A stretch of DNA of 64,000 nucleotides from Pinus tabuliformis (lineage: Eukaryota; Streptophyta; Pinopsida; Pinales; Pinaceae), in NCBI GenBank assembly GCA_031772625.1, contig CM062820.1, forward strand, positions 87,154,069 through 87,218,068, written 5' to 3'. Within the stretch, counting starts at the first letter, position 1. Each line of letters opens with the position of its first letter. A program made the position numbers and the translations under genes. Of the stretch, positions 1 through 11,700 are shown in pieces. The notes beneath the pieces were generated by a model. That model saw only the letters and a list, made by a program, of their open reading frames with translations, had not been told where the DNA came from and did no database searches.

Positions 1-2261
1 CTCTAATTCCATTTGTTCTCCCTTTGGCGTTGTAACAGAAAACCTAATTGGCACTTCCCACCCAGACGGATTTTCTGTGAATTTAAGGGCAAACACCACT
101 CTGTAGTTGGTATTCGGAGACAAAAGCCTGCAGTCGATTTGACCACGGATCTCCAACCACCAAACCACTGATAATTCTGCCAGCACCTCGAATCTGAACA
201 CAAGCCATAACGTTAATGTATACTCTGTGAGGGTTTCCTCTGTTTAAAAACAAGGAGAGTTAACCAGGATCATGCGCTAGCTTGAACCCCATACAAAGAG
301 CACACAACTTATAAAAAGAACAGACACTAAAAACAATCGAAAAAACTAGAGAATCATTGCTTCTTTTATGAAATAGAGAGCAAGGCCATTTATCTACGGC
401 AGACTGGGAATACTAGGCATTAAGGTTGGGCGGTTGGTAGTTCACCCAACAACAGCAACAAGTCAGAAGTCAAATATACACAGCTTTTAGATCACTGTAA
501 ACATAACCACATGGTGAATGTACACAAACACACCTTATAAGTGCAATTTAGGGAAGTATGAAAAGACGTGAAAAATAAAAAATGGGTCTGGGCTACAAGG
601 TCTGGATAGATACCCTGTGTTTTGTGGATGAGTGTTTGCAAAGAACCAGACCCTGAGAAGGGAGTAACACCAATGCCTAAACACTTATGAGTTGAAACTA
701 AAGACGAACTCACAAAAATGTATCGAAATGCATGAACATGAGGCCTGAGGAGGTTGAAAGATCCAATTAGGAAGTATGATTAAATCTCTGAAAAAGAAGG
801 TCAAGTAACCACAAAGAACATGATTGAATTCTGAAGCGGCAAAAAAATGAGTTGCAGAGGCACAGAGACGGCAAACACTAATAACTGTCATATTAATGTT
901 CCAAAGAGCTTGAAAGAAAATTGGTGTTGATTAAGAACCACAACAAAGACTTCAAACGAATACAAACACATGAACAAAACTCTAAATGAATAAAGTAGGA
1001 CCAAATTCTAAAAAGAATCAAGTGACCTATAAAAGTCTACGTAAAATCTTCAACCTGCCGCAGAAGGCTAAGCAAAGACAAAATGTGTGCAACTTCCCTG
1101 CAAGTGCAATCAACAGGAAGACCCAAAGCGAAGAGGGTATTCAATACATCAAGAGGAAGGTACTCATTAGGCGTTCATTTGGCTGTCTCAGAGTCTCTTA
1201 CCGCCTGGGCATCTGACCTTTGATAGATCATAGCCCAAACCTAAGCTCCCCAGGGAAATATCCAGTGATCTCCGCATGAATCGTGATTCAGATAAACCCC
1301 AACCACAACATTGATCCAAAGGCATATCCAGTAATCTCAGCATGATTCAGATAAACCCCAACCACAACATTGGTCCAAAGGCGAAAGACACAACTGTGCA
1401 AAAATTGACTCCCACCCAGCTTCCACTTACATTAGAAGGATCGCTTTGAACACACGCAATCCTCCATAACTGTAGAGCAATGTAGGCATTCCTGAGCCTC
1501 GTTTTCGGAAAATACAATATGGGGTCGACCAAAAAAATAGCCCCAAAGAACTCCAAATCATCGTCATGCTCTAAGGCCAATAGCTGCCTGCATATGATTT
1601 TTGAACCAGATAACTCCATGAGAGGCCATCACAGAATACCGTGACCTCAAAACCAACAAGAGAAGGAGACCCTTAAACAAACAAATTGAAAAATAAAAAG
1701 AAGAAGATTGATAATCAAACCTGGAGTCACATGTAACCCAATTTCGCTGGGGATCCTTCCAGCCAGGCCATCTATTGTTGTTCCAGCAGAACAAAAACAT
1801 ATGAATATGAATTATTAATGAGTTGATGAACGGCGTTTTCCCAAATATGACAACCAAAACCCTGAGAATAAGTGATATATAAATACCTTTGTGCCCCCAT
1901 CTATGAGAATTGGATCGACGAGGCGAGCGCACAGTTTTACCATTGAAGCTGGGACAGGGGGGTCAGCCCTGGATACGATCTGGTGGCATATTTTAAGAAG
2001 GGATTTGTTCCACAGATCACCCGAATAGGCCACAGAATTGAAGAGCTTGGAGACAACTGACAATCTGCCAATGTCGCACAGCATAGTCAAGGAGAAAATG
2101 ACCAGTATACAACTCTCTGGCAGGTCCAACATACCTGTCATACCTGTCTCGTGTTCAGGTTCAGGATCAGGCACTAATCCAGCAATTGGGTTGACATACC
2201 TGCCCTTATCAGATTCATATCGCCAATTTCGTCTCTCCGACTTCTGGTGATATGAAGCCAT
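1..2261 (-). CDS. F-box protein with PP2 (phloem protein 2) domain, 3' end outside window
   Basis: F-box/PP2 proteins are substrate adaptors of SCF ubiquitin ligases whose lectin-like PP2 domain is thought to bind glycans. Exon 1 is 2261-1887: ATG at 2261, basic N-terminus, then the F-box from about residue 40 (LPESCILVIFSL, then LSVVSKLFNSVAYSGDLWNK), ending at LVDPILIDGGTK before a GT donor. The last exon begins at 193 after an AG acceptor and carries the PP2 core (VVWWLEIRGQ, LLSPNTNYRVVFALKF, GWEVPIRFSV), open to the left edge. A short middle exon is needed. Its end, reading NWVTCDSR, fits at 1721 with a GT donor and a split AG/A codon that restores Arg before FEV. The start of that exon cannot be built: FWLSYLGK near 1860-1830 and RWPGWK near 1775 are in different frames, and the gap between them has no clean splice. 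The gene may therefore be damaged in exon 2. Identity is sure, intactness is not. Confidence 0.8.
1259..1383. repeat. Tandem duplication, about 60 bp, two copies
   Basis: Unit 1 (1259-1324) and unit 2 (1325-1383) both begin tatccagt.atctc.gcatga and both contain gattcagataaaccccaacc and acaacattg.tccaaaggc. The second unit lacks 7 bases. It lies in the putative second intron of the F-box/PP2 gene, next to the LRX-like fragment. Confidence 0.85.
1398..1619 (-). pseudogene. Fragment resembling the N-terminal domain of a leucine-rich-repeat extensin (LRX) protein
   Basis: A 74-residue open stretch reads ICRQLLAL, then VDPILYFPKTRLRNAYIALQ, then W..A..SDPSN and GSWVG. This order (RQLL, VDP.L.F, RLRNAYIALQ.W, SDP.N, WVG) matches the cap that precedes the leucine-rich repeats in plant LRX and LRR-extensin cell-wall proteins. 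After the residues VNFC the similarity stops and no leucine-rich repeats follow. It lies on the same strand as the F-box/PP2 gene, inside the roughly 1.5 kb interval between that gene's middle and last exons. I read it as an inserted gene fragment. It could instead be an unrelated exon; family assignment is from memory of the motif. Confidence 0.6.
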
Positions 2262-2290
2262 TTTAGTCTCTCCGACTTCCGGCGATATGA
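2231..2290. repeat. Short direct repeat at the F-box/PP2 start codon
   Basis: A 25-base word, gtctctccgacttc followed by tggtgatatga or cggcgatatga, occurs at 2231-2255 and again at 2266-2290, differing at two bases. The ATG chosen for the F-box protein (2261-2259) lies between the copies, so the first codons and the 5' leader derive from the same duplicated word. Confidence 0.8.
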
Positions 2291-2344
2291 ACCCCCGGCT
2301 ATGGCAGAAATCGACCGCGCTAATCAACGGCTCAACCTCTCTCC

Positions 2345-2715
2345 ATCGTCTAACATATAATCTGACGGTATTTGAGGGTGACAGATAGACAACTAGGGGA
2401 GTTCATTTCAAATGGGAACGCCTTACGGCGTAAAAATAAGAGTATTAGTAAAATGATTATATTACATCTTTAAAAAGTAATTAATGTATTTATTATTTTT
2501 TTGTCACTAATTTTTTATTATTAATTGTTTAAAATATTATATAGAATGTATATGAGGAATATTGGTCTCATGGCCTCACTCCAACTAGATTTGCTGGCTA
2601 GGAGAGATACAAGAACTGAGAAGAAATTTCCATGATTACATAATAACCAAAAGCAAAAAGGCTAAATAGCCCAAAAAACATAGATAATAACCAACCACCC
2701 AATAGTCATCATATA
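2345..2715. other. AT-rich intergenic stretch upstream of the F-box gene
   Basis: This stretch contains the likely promoter side of the minus-strand F-box gene (a TATATG word sits near 2355 on the minus strand) and then a very AT-rich block around 2450-2550. I see no gene or RNA in it. Confidence 0.5.
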
Positions 2716-3006
2716 TTAATGGGGGAAATTAGGTGCATGACCAACACATAGAACAATAGGAGGTCCTGGGTCATGGTGGGCTTGGAATTCCACATGAGCT
2801 AAATGTGCCTCCATCTCATGGAATCTATCATTGGTGCGCCTTTGGATCCTTCGCAGAGATGCCAAGAGATCAAGAATGTCACATTGGTTTTGTTGCAAGT
2901 CATTCATAAATGTGATGACTTGATTACGGTTATCATGTCTCTGCTACCTCATTTCCTCCAAGATCACCATTATACTTCTCACCTTCATATCAAGAGATTC
3001 CATAGA
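2716..3006 (-). pseudogene. Small coiled-coil-like ORF, probably a retroelement or gag remnant
   Basis: Read from an ATG near 3004, the minus strand gives a charged, helical-looking polypeptide of about 95 residues (MESLDMKVRSIMVILEEMR, then a TAG stop, then QRHDNRNQVITFMNDLQQNQ) continuing to RRIQRRTNDRFHEMEAHLAH. The single in-frame stop sits where CAG (Gln) would fit. The heptad-like spacing of hydrophobic residues suggests a coiled coil. I recognise no family. Its composition and setting beside other decayed ORFs suggest retroelement origin. Confidence 0.35.
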
Positions 3007-4812
3007 AAATGGTTGGTCTATGAATCCTATTGATTAAACCTGGTCTTGGGCCAAATCCCCCACCAACTCAATGCTCGCAACCCCGTTATGCTCAAATGCT
3101 TCCGCCCATTCATCCCTACCCACTGGCTAGCCATAAGGCCAAATTCCTTTCAGGGCCTGGCCTCACTACCTTAACATCTCAAAATTGTAAACAAAGCTCC
3201 AGAAATGGAACTCAGCTACAACACAAGCACAATACCTACTCTAACAAACCCTAAGGTCATAGCCCACATGCCAAAGAATTATCCAACCTCTCGAATCAAG
3301 CATCCAAACTACATACTCAAACTCCCAATGCTACACCCACCCTTCTGGGGCACTAGTGCAACAAAGACTCAAAGTAAATTATTCCCCGAGAGAATCATTG
3401 TAGTAAGTTAGATGCCAAATTCCCACCTCCCAACACCCATGGCACTAGTGCCTAATGTGCCTAGGCTTAAATTCTTTCCACACAGAGGTGACACGTTGGT
3501 AAAGGAGAATGAAGCAATAAAAGCAAAATTCAATTGAATTTAAGACAAATGAAAGACTCTTCCAAGAAAAACTACATAATAAAAACTTATCGTAGTGTCG
3601 CCAAGTTGTCAAAAAAAAAGCCTTCGACTGGACTCCCTAGTCTTGACCAACACCATGATAACCCCTATCAACATGAGGTAGTTGCACCGTGGAATCCCAC
3701 AAACCCTTTCCCAAGGATCCCACACAATGCAAAAGGGATTCCGAGCTAAAACTCTCTGAAACTCTCCCCACTCAACAAAAATGATAGATGACCAGTTCAC
3801 TAAGTAAATGAGCATGTGAAGGTTGGCAGCATGTGCATAATCCACATCAATTATGCAACTTCTTTTATCTCCCATAACAGAGGAGCACAAACAAATAAAG
3901 TTTTGATGGTGTTTGATGCCACCAACATACAGGGGGTCTCCTCAATGTGAAGTCCCAATTAGACCTCAAACCATTTGGTGTAGGAGCCCCATTCGGATAT
4001 AATGTCTGACCACCATTGCAAGTGATATTAAAGGGATGTCTTGGTTGCACAACACACAAAAGTGATCATACACATAAATTTAGGGTAGAAAGTATTTAAG
4101 CTTTGTGAGGAATTAAATGTAAGGTGTAAGAGGAGCTTCCATGAGAGGGAAAAGAAATGGGCCTCTAATAGGAAAGTAATAGTACTACCCTAAGAGAGAG
4201 ACACAAGTAAACGAAAATATTTGTTGATTAACCTACAAATTAGTTCACAAGATAAAAATGATCACATAAACACATAACAACACCCGTTCAACAAGATTCA
4301 TATCTAAAACAATGAAATAGTTCATTATCTTTAGTATGCATAACACAATGCATATTGAAAACATATAAAGAATAGTGTTACAACATTTACGATATATGCA
4401 TGAAAGAGTGTTAGCTCTAAGATCTTATGATAATTAATGAGAGATCCAAGTACGCTGTCACATTAATGACACACTAGCTCCAATAGTTGAACATGAAGCT
4501 ACAACTTTCTTCTCCAAAAGAATTATCTTCTCCCTTATGCACAACTAGAGAAGCCAAGGCCAAATCTCTAAAATTCCAAGTCTTTTGCTTGATGTAAGAG
4601 GACATTTATAATAAATTCTAATGAGTTTTTAGTTTCCTCGTGACTCTTTGACTTTCATAACCTATCGAATTCCATGTCACTCTCCATATCCCACATTTTT
4701 CTCTTGGAATTGTTTACATTGGATTCATTATTCATAAAAAACAAATACATACAAATGGTGGCAATACAGGAAAAAATATAATAGGAAAAAGTTGTTACAA
4801 GATAAAACATCC
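3007..4812. other. Unassigned interval without a supported gene
   Basis: Several short open frames occur on both strands (for example minus 3609-3890) but none shows a recognisable domain, and they overlap one another. The interval is probably decayed transposon DNA, continuous with the broken ORF at 4813-4910. Confidence 0.5.
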
Positions 4813-4910
4813 TCATGTAGAGGAAAGAGACAAATCAGTAACTAGAGCATGGAGTTCATTTGTGATGTAGGAATTCCATGCTCTGAAATCTACTGTAATG
4901 ACTTTGACTT
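4813..4910 (-). pseudogene. C-terminal piece of a long ORF split by the outer LTR element
   Basis: The minus strand reads KVITVDFRAWNSYITNELHA and continues to LVTDLSLSST followed by a TGA stop. If the outer element (4911-38818) and one copy of its 5-bp target duplicate are removed, this frame joins the frame ending at 38819 (LSWLWNSIMT, SDSLEEKM) without any shift. It is therefore the downstream end of the decayed ORF at 38819-41700. No function is known to me. Confidence 0.6.
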
Positions 4911-6891
4911 TGTAACACTGCCACCCCCCCCCTGTGTAAAACTTTGCAAACCTAAGCTTAGAAAATCTAGGTATGATGTGTAATGTGAAATGAAAATACA
5001 TTATTAAATAAAATAAATTAATTAATCACTTGGAAAAGCGAGACACCAAGAGATGAGATTCTTTCCAAATCCCATTGGTGAATGGGAAAGGATAATTCTT
5101 TCATGATAAAGCTTCTAGATTTAATTCTAGATAAGATGGATGGATTGGAGATAAATATTCATCTCGAAAAAAAAAAAAAAAAACAAAAAAAACCATAAAA
5201 GTTGTGCGGGAGAGAAAGGAAAGCTTTTATGAGGTAAAGCCTTGCATGAGAGAAAGGCGAGATTTTCTGAGATAAGCCTAGGAAAATGGATAAAAATATC
5301 CATAAAAGAACAATTCCACTAATGGAAACCATATCATGAAAGAGGGTATTAAATACCCATTGCACAAATCAGTTGGAGGCAATTGATCCATGGCAAGAAC
5401 CTCTGCTCGAGGGGAATCATAGGTGATTCATGGTTGGGTGGTGGTGCTCCATTCTCCAAGTGAATTTCTCTCTCTTATGATCTAGTTGGACTCACCTGCA
5501 TGGGACATTCTGTATGTTGGTTTCTTACCCTCTATATTGTAATTTATTTGCATATGAGAGAAAGTTTTCCTATCCATGAGAATGACTGAATGAATTGCTT
5601 GTGACAATTATGCATGAGTAGATTTACCTGTGTTAATGGCTTGCATGAGATGATTTTTTATAGATGCGTGTGGAAATTTATGGCACATTAATGTAGTCCA
5701 AGTTAAATTCAGTAATGGAACATAATAGGTGAGTTTGATGCAATCATTGACATGTTTTCACATCTTTAAACTTATGAGCTATCTTGGTTTTTAAGATGAT
5801 GAACAACTATGCATGAGATAGTATGTATAATTCTATTCTAACACTTGAAATTATGTAATCTAAAGATGATGAACAACTAAGTGTGAGATAATATGTATAA
5901 TTATGTTCTAACATTTGAAATTATGTAGTCTAAATTTCAGATTATTTATGCTACGCATTCACATTATGGAGCATTCTGCATCTACTTAGGCTTGTTGTGC
6001 ATAAGGTATATGCCAGTATTCCTTTGATTACACCGTAGGATTTGGACAATGATAACTACAGGGTAATTATGTTAATGATTTCATTCATGCTTCTATGTAG
6101 TCATATTTATGATATGGTCATATATATTAATGTTTGTGATAGCTATTGGCATGAGATATTGGTGCATGCGGAACAGTTAGGGGATAATGCATCTATTTGT
6201 ATAGTCGGTGGTTCAGGTTATCTATGCCATGCATGTCATATGTAATATTGTCGTTGTTTCACTTATTGTTGCTATCCTATAGATCCTTCAACAAATAGGC
6301 TTTGATTATAGGTTGATGATAAGGATGATGCTTAGGGGGAGCATATTTGATATATTGGTGCTAATCAAATATGGTTGTTATATTGCAACTGGAGGAAGTT
6401 GTGCTTGTTTCTTCTATGAACTGGTCAAAGGATGTTGTTGTTGCTCACTGGTTTAGATGGTATTGGTATGTTGATGTTGCTATGGCCTTAGATTGATCTT
6501 GGTGTAGATGGAACTGATGGTTGATTTTGATGTTGTGTTTTTTCCATACTATGCCATTGTTGTATATGGTTTAATACCACTTTGTGCTAGTGATAAGATT
6601 TCTTTTGTTGTTGTTACTGGTAGAGATAAGGATTTGATAGAATTCATTTTGTTGCTACATGTTATGTGTTGCTATAAGAAGCAAAAAAGTTGTTTTGTGA
6701 TGAAAACTAGCTCACGTCGAGGGAGAACGAGTTATGAGTAGCAACATAATGTTCTCCTGAATACGTAAAAGTTAATTGTTCTAATATGCATGTGTTGTTG
6801 AGTGCCTAGTTTTCAAGGTTGAAAACTCAGGGACTACAAGAATGAGAGCCTAGTAGCTAATTCTTAGAATAGGCTCAGAAGGTATGTTACA
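4911..6891 (+). repeat. 5' LTR of the outer element
   Basis: It is 1981 bp with TG...CA ends and aligns along its length to 36930-38818. Hand comparison of the first 165 bases finds about one difference per ten. It contains a run of A near 5167-5184, a C run at 4922-4931, and a 70-bp tandem duplication (5794-5863, 5864-5933) that is single in the other LTR. Confidence 0.9.
5794..5933. repeat. 70-bp tandem duplication inside the 5' LTR
   Basis: Units 5794-5863 and 5864-5933 both begin aagatgatgaacaacta and both end ttatgta.tct followed by a. The partner LTR has only one copy (37768-37837). About ten differences separate the two units, so the duplication is not recent. Confidence 0.85.
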
Positions 6892-6893
6892 AA

Positions 6894-6906
6894 TGGTATC
6901 AGAGTG
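6894..6906 (+). promoter_or_regulatory. Primer binding site of the outer element (tRNA-Met type)
   Basis: TGGTATCAGAGTG starts two bases after the left LTR. It matches the common plant primer site complementary to initiator tRNA-Met (TGGTATCAGAGC) except near its end. Confidence 0.8.
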
Positions 6907-8147
6907 TCTAGGTTTATACACTGCGGCCTATGGACCAATCCACCTCCTTATTAGAAGCCATGCCATGTAAATCTTATATTTTTTCTCACAATAATATTTT
7001 AATAAAGAGCGAGAGCTCCTAAATTACTTGTTATCTGCAAGAAGATAACTAATTGCATAAAGGGATTGTTTAAAAAGCAACATAGCCATCGTTGCACTAT
7101 ATAGAGGATATTGAGTATATCATTATTTCTGATCCTAGAAGGCTATTTAAATTTGTGTATGAAATGATTCTTGTGCACGAGCAATAATGAACCTCTAAAT
7201 ATATACCTTTATATTTAGAGTAACAAATTATTGGGTAGAAGCAAAGATGTTAGATAGTTGTTGATTGGAGGGCTTGTGGATAAAACCTGGGCTGCACATT
7301 TCTCTTCCATATTGGCGCTTGACATTTTTTTGTGTCGTCATATCTAAATCACAGGTTATATAGGTGTGTTATTCTAAATACGGGGATTTCATGATCTCAA
7401 CTAAAGCTTTATATTTCTCTGATTTAGGATTAGACGTGCAAACTATCAATTGCAAGGGTAATAGAAAAACTGGGTATTTCGCCTGATCATTTGATGGAAC
7501 CCTTCCTTCTACGTGTCACGTCACGCCTAGCCCTATTGCATCTTTGACTTTTATTAACCTGAAAACGAGCCATTCCTTAGTGTTTGACTACATTTTGTAT
7601 GCGTTTGGACTATGGTTCAAGGTGGGAAAGGAGTTGCTTTCCCATCATGAAAAGGTTATAACACCGTATATCCTTGGGAGATGCAAACCATTGTCTCTTC
7701 TCTTACGTAGATGGCGAGGGTCTAGATCATTTATTACCCAATCTGAATTGTCGGATGATGGTATTTTCATTATGCATTTTGCTGAGATTGACAATTTGGA
7801 AGGCTTTGGGTTCTATTACAACTATATGATAGTTTGAATTTAGTAGACTCTCGCAGAGTCATTGTGATATCCTGTGCAGGGCACATATAGCCATCAAAGA
7901 GCTCATACACCTGTATGAGTTCAACACGTTCTTAAAAGCCTTAACGTGCATGCATCAGATGATCATGAGGCTATTATAATCGCTTCAACGTGTATGAATA
8001 TGTGTGTTAGATGAGGAGGATGCACATATTTTAATTTGTCCACAGTCTAGGATATTGTTTGAATTATTGTGCATCATTCTATTGATATGTTATCCAATGA
8101 ATTTGAGTACAACTATGGAAGTCAGTGGGGTTTCTACAAGTATTTCC
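6907..8147. other. Internal non-coding DNA of the outer element, left part
   Basis: No supported gene. The longest open frame (7544-7837, plus, 97 residues) has no recognisable domain. The last five bases, TTTCC at 8143-8147, are one copy of the target duplicate of Copia-1. Confidence 0.6.
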
Positions 8148-8580
8148 TATTGGGTTGTGTTATATTCTTTCCTTCACTAGCCCACATAGTTAACCGGGGG
8201 GTTAGAGGGGGGGTCACATGGTGTTTGAGGTGTAGCCATAACCCCACTTTATGGGGTCTGGGGTAGCGCCCCGGAAAATATTGGTTTTGGAACCTATGTT
8301 AGGTTGGACGGACCCACCTATGGTTTTGTGCATGATTTTCACACATGTTTTTTCAGACGCGATAGTTTTCGGTCCATGGTATTGGATGCTTCAGCATGTA
8401 TAAATATGTATTGTAACATTGAAAGGAACATAATGAAAAATCAAGCTGGCAATCTTGGTTTTGTGATCCATGGGAAAAACTCTGTGTATATGTGTTTTAT
8501 GTGTTATTCTCTCACATTGTTTATTTTCTGTGTTTTAGAATTTGTATGCAGGTAATTTCTATACGGGGTTAAAACCTACA
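8148..8580 (+). repeat. Copia-1 5' LTR
   Basis: 433 bp, ending TACGGGGTTAAAACCTACA. The left terminus reads TATTGGGTTG where the other LTR has TGTTGGGTTG, so the first dinucleotide has mutated from TG to TA. A TATAAATA box lies at 8399-8406. Confidence 0.88.
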
Positions 8581-8582
8581 TT

Positions 8583-8594
8583 TGGTATCAGAGC
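8583..8594 (+). promoter_or_regulatory. Copia-1 primer binding site (tRNA-Met type)
   Basis: TGGTATCAGAGC begins two bases after the LTR end and is a perfect match to the standard plant initiator tRNA-Met primer site. Confidence 0.92.
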
Positions 8595-8702
8595 ATTTTT
8601 GTCTTCAAGGGGATGCCTTTGTTGCTGAGGGGTTTTGCTCGGGCCTGTGGTAGACCCTGTTTAGTGGGAGATCTGCAAGATCGATTCCGTTGGTGAAAGA
8701 AC

Positions 8703-11700
8703 ATGGAGAGTAATGGAAAGATAGAGATCGAGAAATTTAATGGTCCGAGTTTTGAGTTGTGGAAACTCAAGATGGAGGATTTGTTGGTGGATAAAGATCA
8801 ATGGATCGCGGTAGATCTGGGTACTAAACCAACGGGAGTGTCCGATGAAGAATGCAAGAAGTTGGATCAGAAGGCAAAGAGCACAATACAATTGTGTGTA
8901 TCAGATTCAGTATTGTTGAATGTATCAGGGGAAGCTACAACGAAGGCTTTGTGGGACAAGTTCGGGACTTTGTACCAATCTAAGTCTCTGGTGAATAAAC
9001 TATTCTCGCGGAAAAGGCTGTATAACCTGAGGCTAAAAGATGGAGACTCGATGACAAAGCGTCTAAATGCATTTAATACTATGGTAAGTCAGTTAGCATC
9101 TGTTGATATTAAAATTTCAGATGAAGATAAGTGCATCATTTTGTTGTGTTCTCTACTAGATTCATGGGATAGTCTGGTTATTGCAATAGGTAGCAATGCA
9201 ACTTCCTTGCAGTTTGATGAAATAGTCTCATCCTTGCTGACGGAGAAGATGAGACGGAAAAATATGGAGAGCTAGAATGGTGATCCCTTGTATGTACGAG
9301 GCTCGTCCCATAACAGAAACAAAAATAAGTCATCGAGTGGGAGATCTAAATCTCCAAGAAAACCTATAATGGTGGTGTGCTGTAAATGTGGAAAGGAAGG
9401 GCACTTCAAAAGGGACTATAAATCTAAAGCTCCTGATAAAGGAAAGGGATTTGATGATGCTCTTTCTGTAGAAGCAAAAACCACCTCAGATGAAGGTGGG
9501 GATGTGTACTTGGCTTCTTCAAGTACACATGTAGATCATGAGGCATGGTTGATTGACTCAGGTGCATCCTTTCACTGCACTCCCCATAGAGAGTGGTTCT
9601 GCGAGTATGAGAAATACGATGGTGGTGATGTCTTCTTAGGGTATGATAGGAAGGCTAGAATCATTGGTCATGGAAAAGTAAAGTTGAAGTTTCAAGGTGG
9701 AAGGGTTAAAACACTTCCAGGTGTTCTACATATTCCTGCATTGGCTAGAAATCTGATTTCTGTAAGAAATCTAGATGATGCAGGTGTAAAAATAGTGTTC
9801 GAGAAGGATACCTGTAAAATGGTTCGGGGAGCACTGGTATTGATGTGGGGAGTTCAAATTGGAACTCTGTACAAGCTGCAAGGTAGCACTGTTATTGATG
9901 GGTGCAACAGTTCTATGGTTACTAAAAGTGGAGCAGAAAATCTAGTGGTCTCTGGAGAGAAGACCATGTTGTGGCATCAAAGGCTTGGACATATTGGAGA
10001 GAAGGGCCTTTGAATACTTCATGGTAAAGGTATGGTAGAAGTTATGAGTAATAGCTCTCTGGATTTTGATTTCTGTGAAAATTTTGTATATGGGAAGCAG
10101 AATTAGGTGAGTTTCCTCTCTGGTAGTAAGAGGGCGAAACAAATATTAGAACTTGTGCACAGTGATGTGTTTGGACCTATGAAGGTTCCATCACTGGGTA
10201 ATTCTGTGTACTATTTATCATTTATAGATGATTTCTCAAGGAATACATGGATATATTTCCTTAAGAAGAAATCTGAAGCCTTTGATAGGTTTAAATAATT
10301 TAAGGCTCTCATGGAAAATCAGACAGAGAAGAAGATAAAGCTGTTCAGGACAGATAATGGTGGAGAGTTTTGTAGCAAGGAATTTGAAGAATTTTGTAAG
10401 AAGTGTGGTATAGCACGACAGAAGACTACTCCATATACACCTCAACAAAATGGAGTTGCAGAAAGAATGAATAAGACGTTGATGGAAAGGGCAAGAAGCA
10501 TGCTCAGTGGTGCCAGGTTAGGACAGGAATTCTGGGCTGAGGCAGTGGATACTACATGTTACCTGGTCAACAAGTCACCTTCATTAGCGTTGGAGGATAA
10601 GACTCCATAAGAGGTATGGACTGGTAACAAACCCTCTCTTTCACATCTAATGATATTTGGATGTGATGCATATGTACATGTTCCAAAGGAGAAACGAACC
10701 AAGTTAGATAGTAAATCTGAAAAGTGCATCTTTATTGGGTATAAGGATGGTTTAAAGGGTTATAAGCTTTGGAACCCAGTAACATCGAAGGTTGTGTACA
10801 GCTAAGATGTGGTGTTCAGAGAGGTAAGAGATGCTATTAAACATGAAGTCCAACCAAAGGAACCTGAGAAGATAGAGTTTGAGCTTAAGGAGGAAGAATC
10901 AGACTCTACAGCAGAGGAGGAATCAGAAGATGAAGAGCCACAACTTCTGGGTGTGAGAAGATCAGTTTGAGAAAGAAGGCAGCTAGAAAGGTATAGTCCA
11001 TCTGCTTTTTGTTCAAATTTTGCTTTATCTATTATGGATGATGATCCCAGAACTGTGAAGGAAGCAGTAGATTCAGAGGATGGAAAACTCTGGAAAGAGG
11101 CCATGGCTGATGAAATGGCATCTTTGCACAAAAATGAGGCTTGGGATCTGGTGGAGTTGCCGACTGGAAGGAAACCCATTGGTAGCAAATGGGTGTTCAA
11201 GAAGAAGACAAATGTAGAAGGAAAATTGGAGAAATACAAAGCTCGGTTGGTACCAAAAAGGTTATTCCCAGGTGTCGGGAATTGATTTTGGTGATATTTT
11301 TTCTCCTGTTGCCAAGGTGACTTCTATTAGATTACTTTTATCTATTGCTGCTGCTTTTGATTTTGAGGTAGAATAGATGGATGTGAAGACAACATTTCTT
11401 CACAGGGATCTAGAAGAGGAGATCTACATGAAGCAACTTGAAGGCTTTATGGTGAAGGGTAAGAAATAACTAGTATGCAAGTTAAAGAATACTGTGTATG
11501 GGTTAAAACAGTCACTAAGGATGTGGTATCATAAATTTGATACATTTATATGGGGACTTGACTTCATCAGAAGCAAAGCAGATCATTGTGTGTATTTTAA
11601 ATTAATTGGTGACTGTGTTATTTATCTGGTCTTGTATGTGGATGATATGTTGCTGGTTGGAAATGACAAAGAAATTATTCAGGATTTGAAGACCCAATTG

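Noticed and set aside
3..203. Open frame on the minus strand at the left edge in another frame
   Set aside because: The correct reading of the same DNA is the PP2 exon, one frame over (VVWWLEIRG...VVFALKF).
1564..1932. 122-residue minus-strand open frame across the F-box gene
   Set aside because: It runs through an intron and the frame-shifted middle exon. Only its short NWVTCDSR part is likely coding.
3600..3640. Primer-site-like TTGGCGACACTAC on the minus strand
   Set aside because: No LTR end precedes it and the match to known primer sites is too short.
6042..6741. Plus-strand open frames in the outer LTR
   Set aside because: The corresponding 3' LTR sequence carries different stops, and there is no domain.
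10802..11239. 145-residue minus-strand open frame
   Set aside because: Antisense shadow of the Copia-1 integrase/reverse transcriptase linker.
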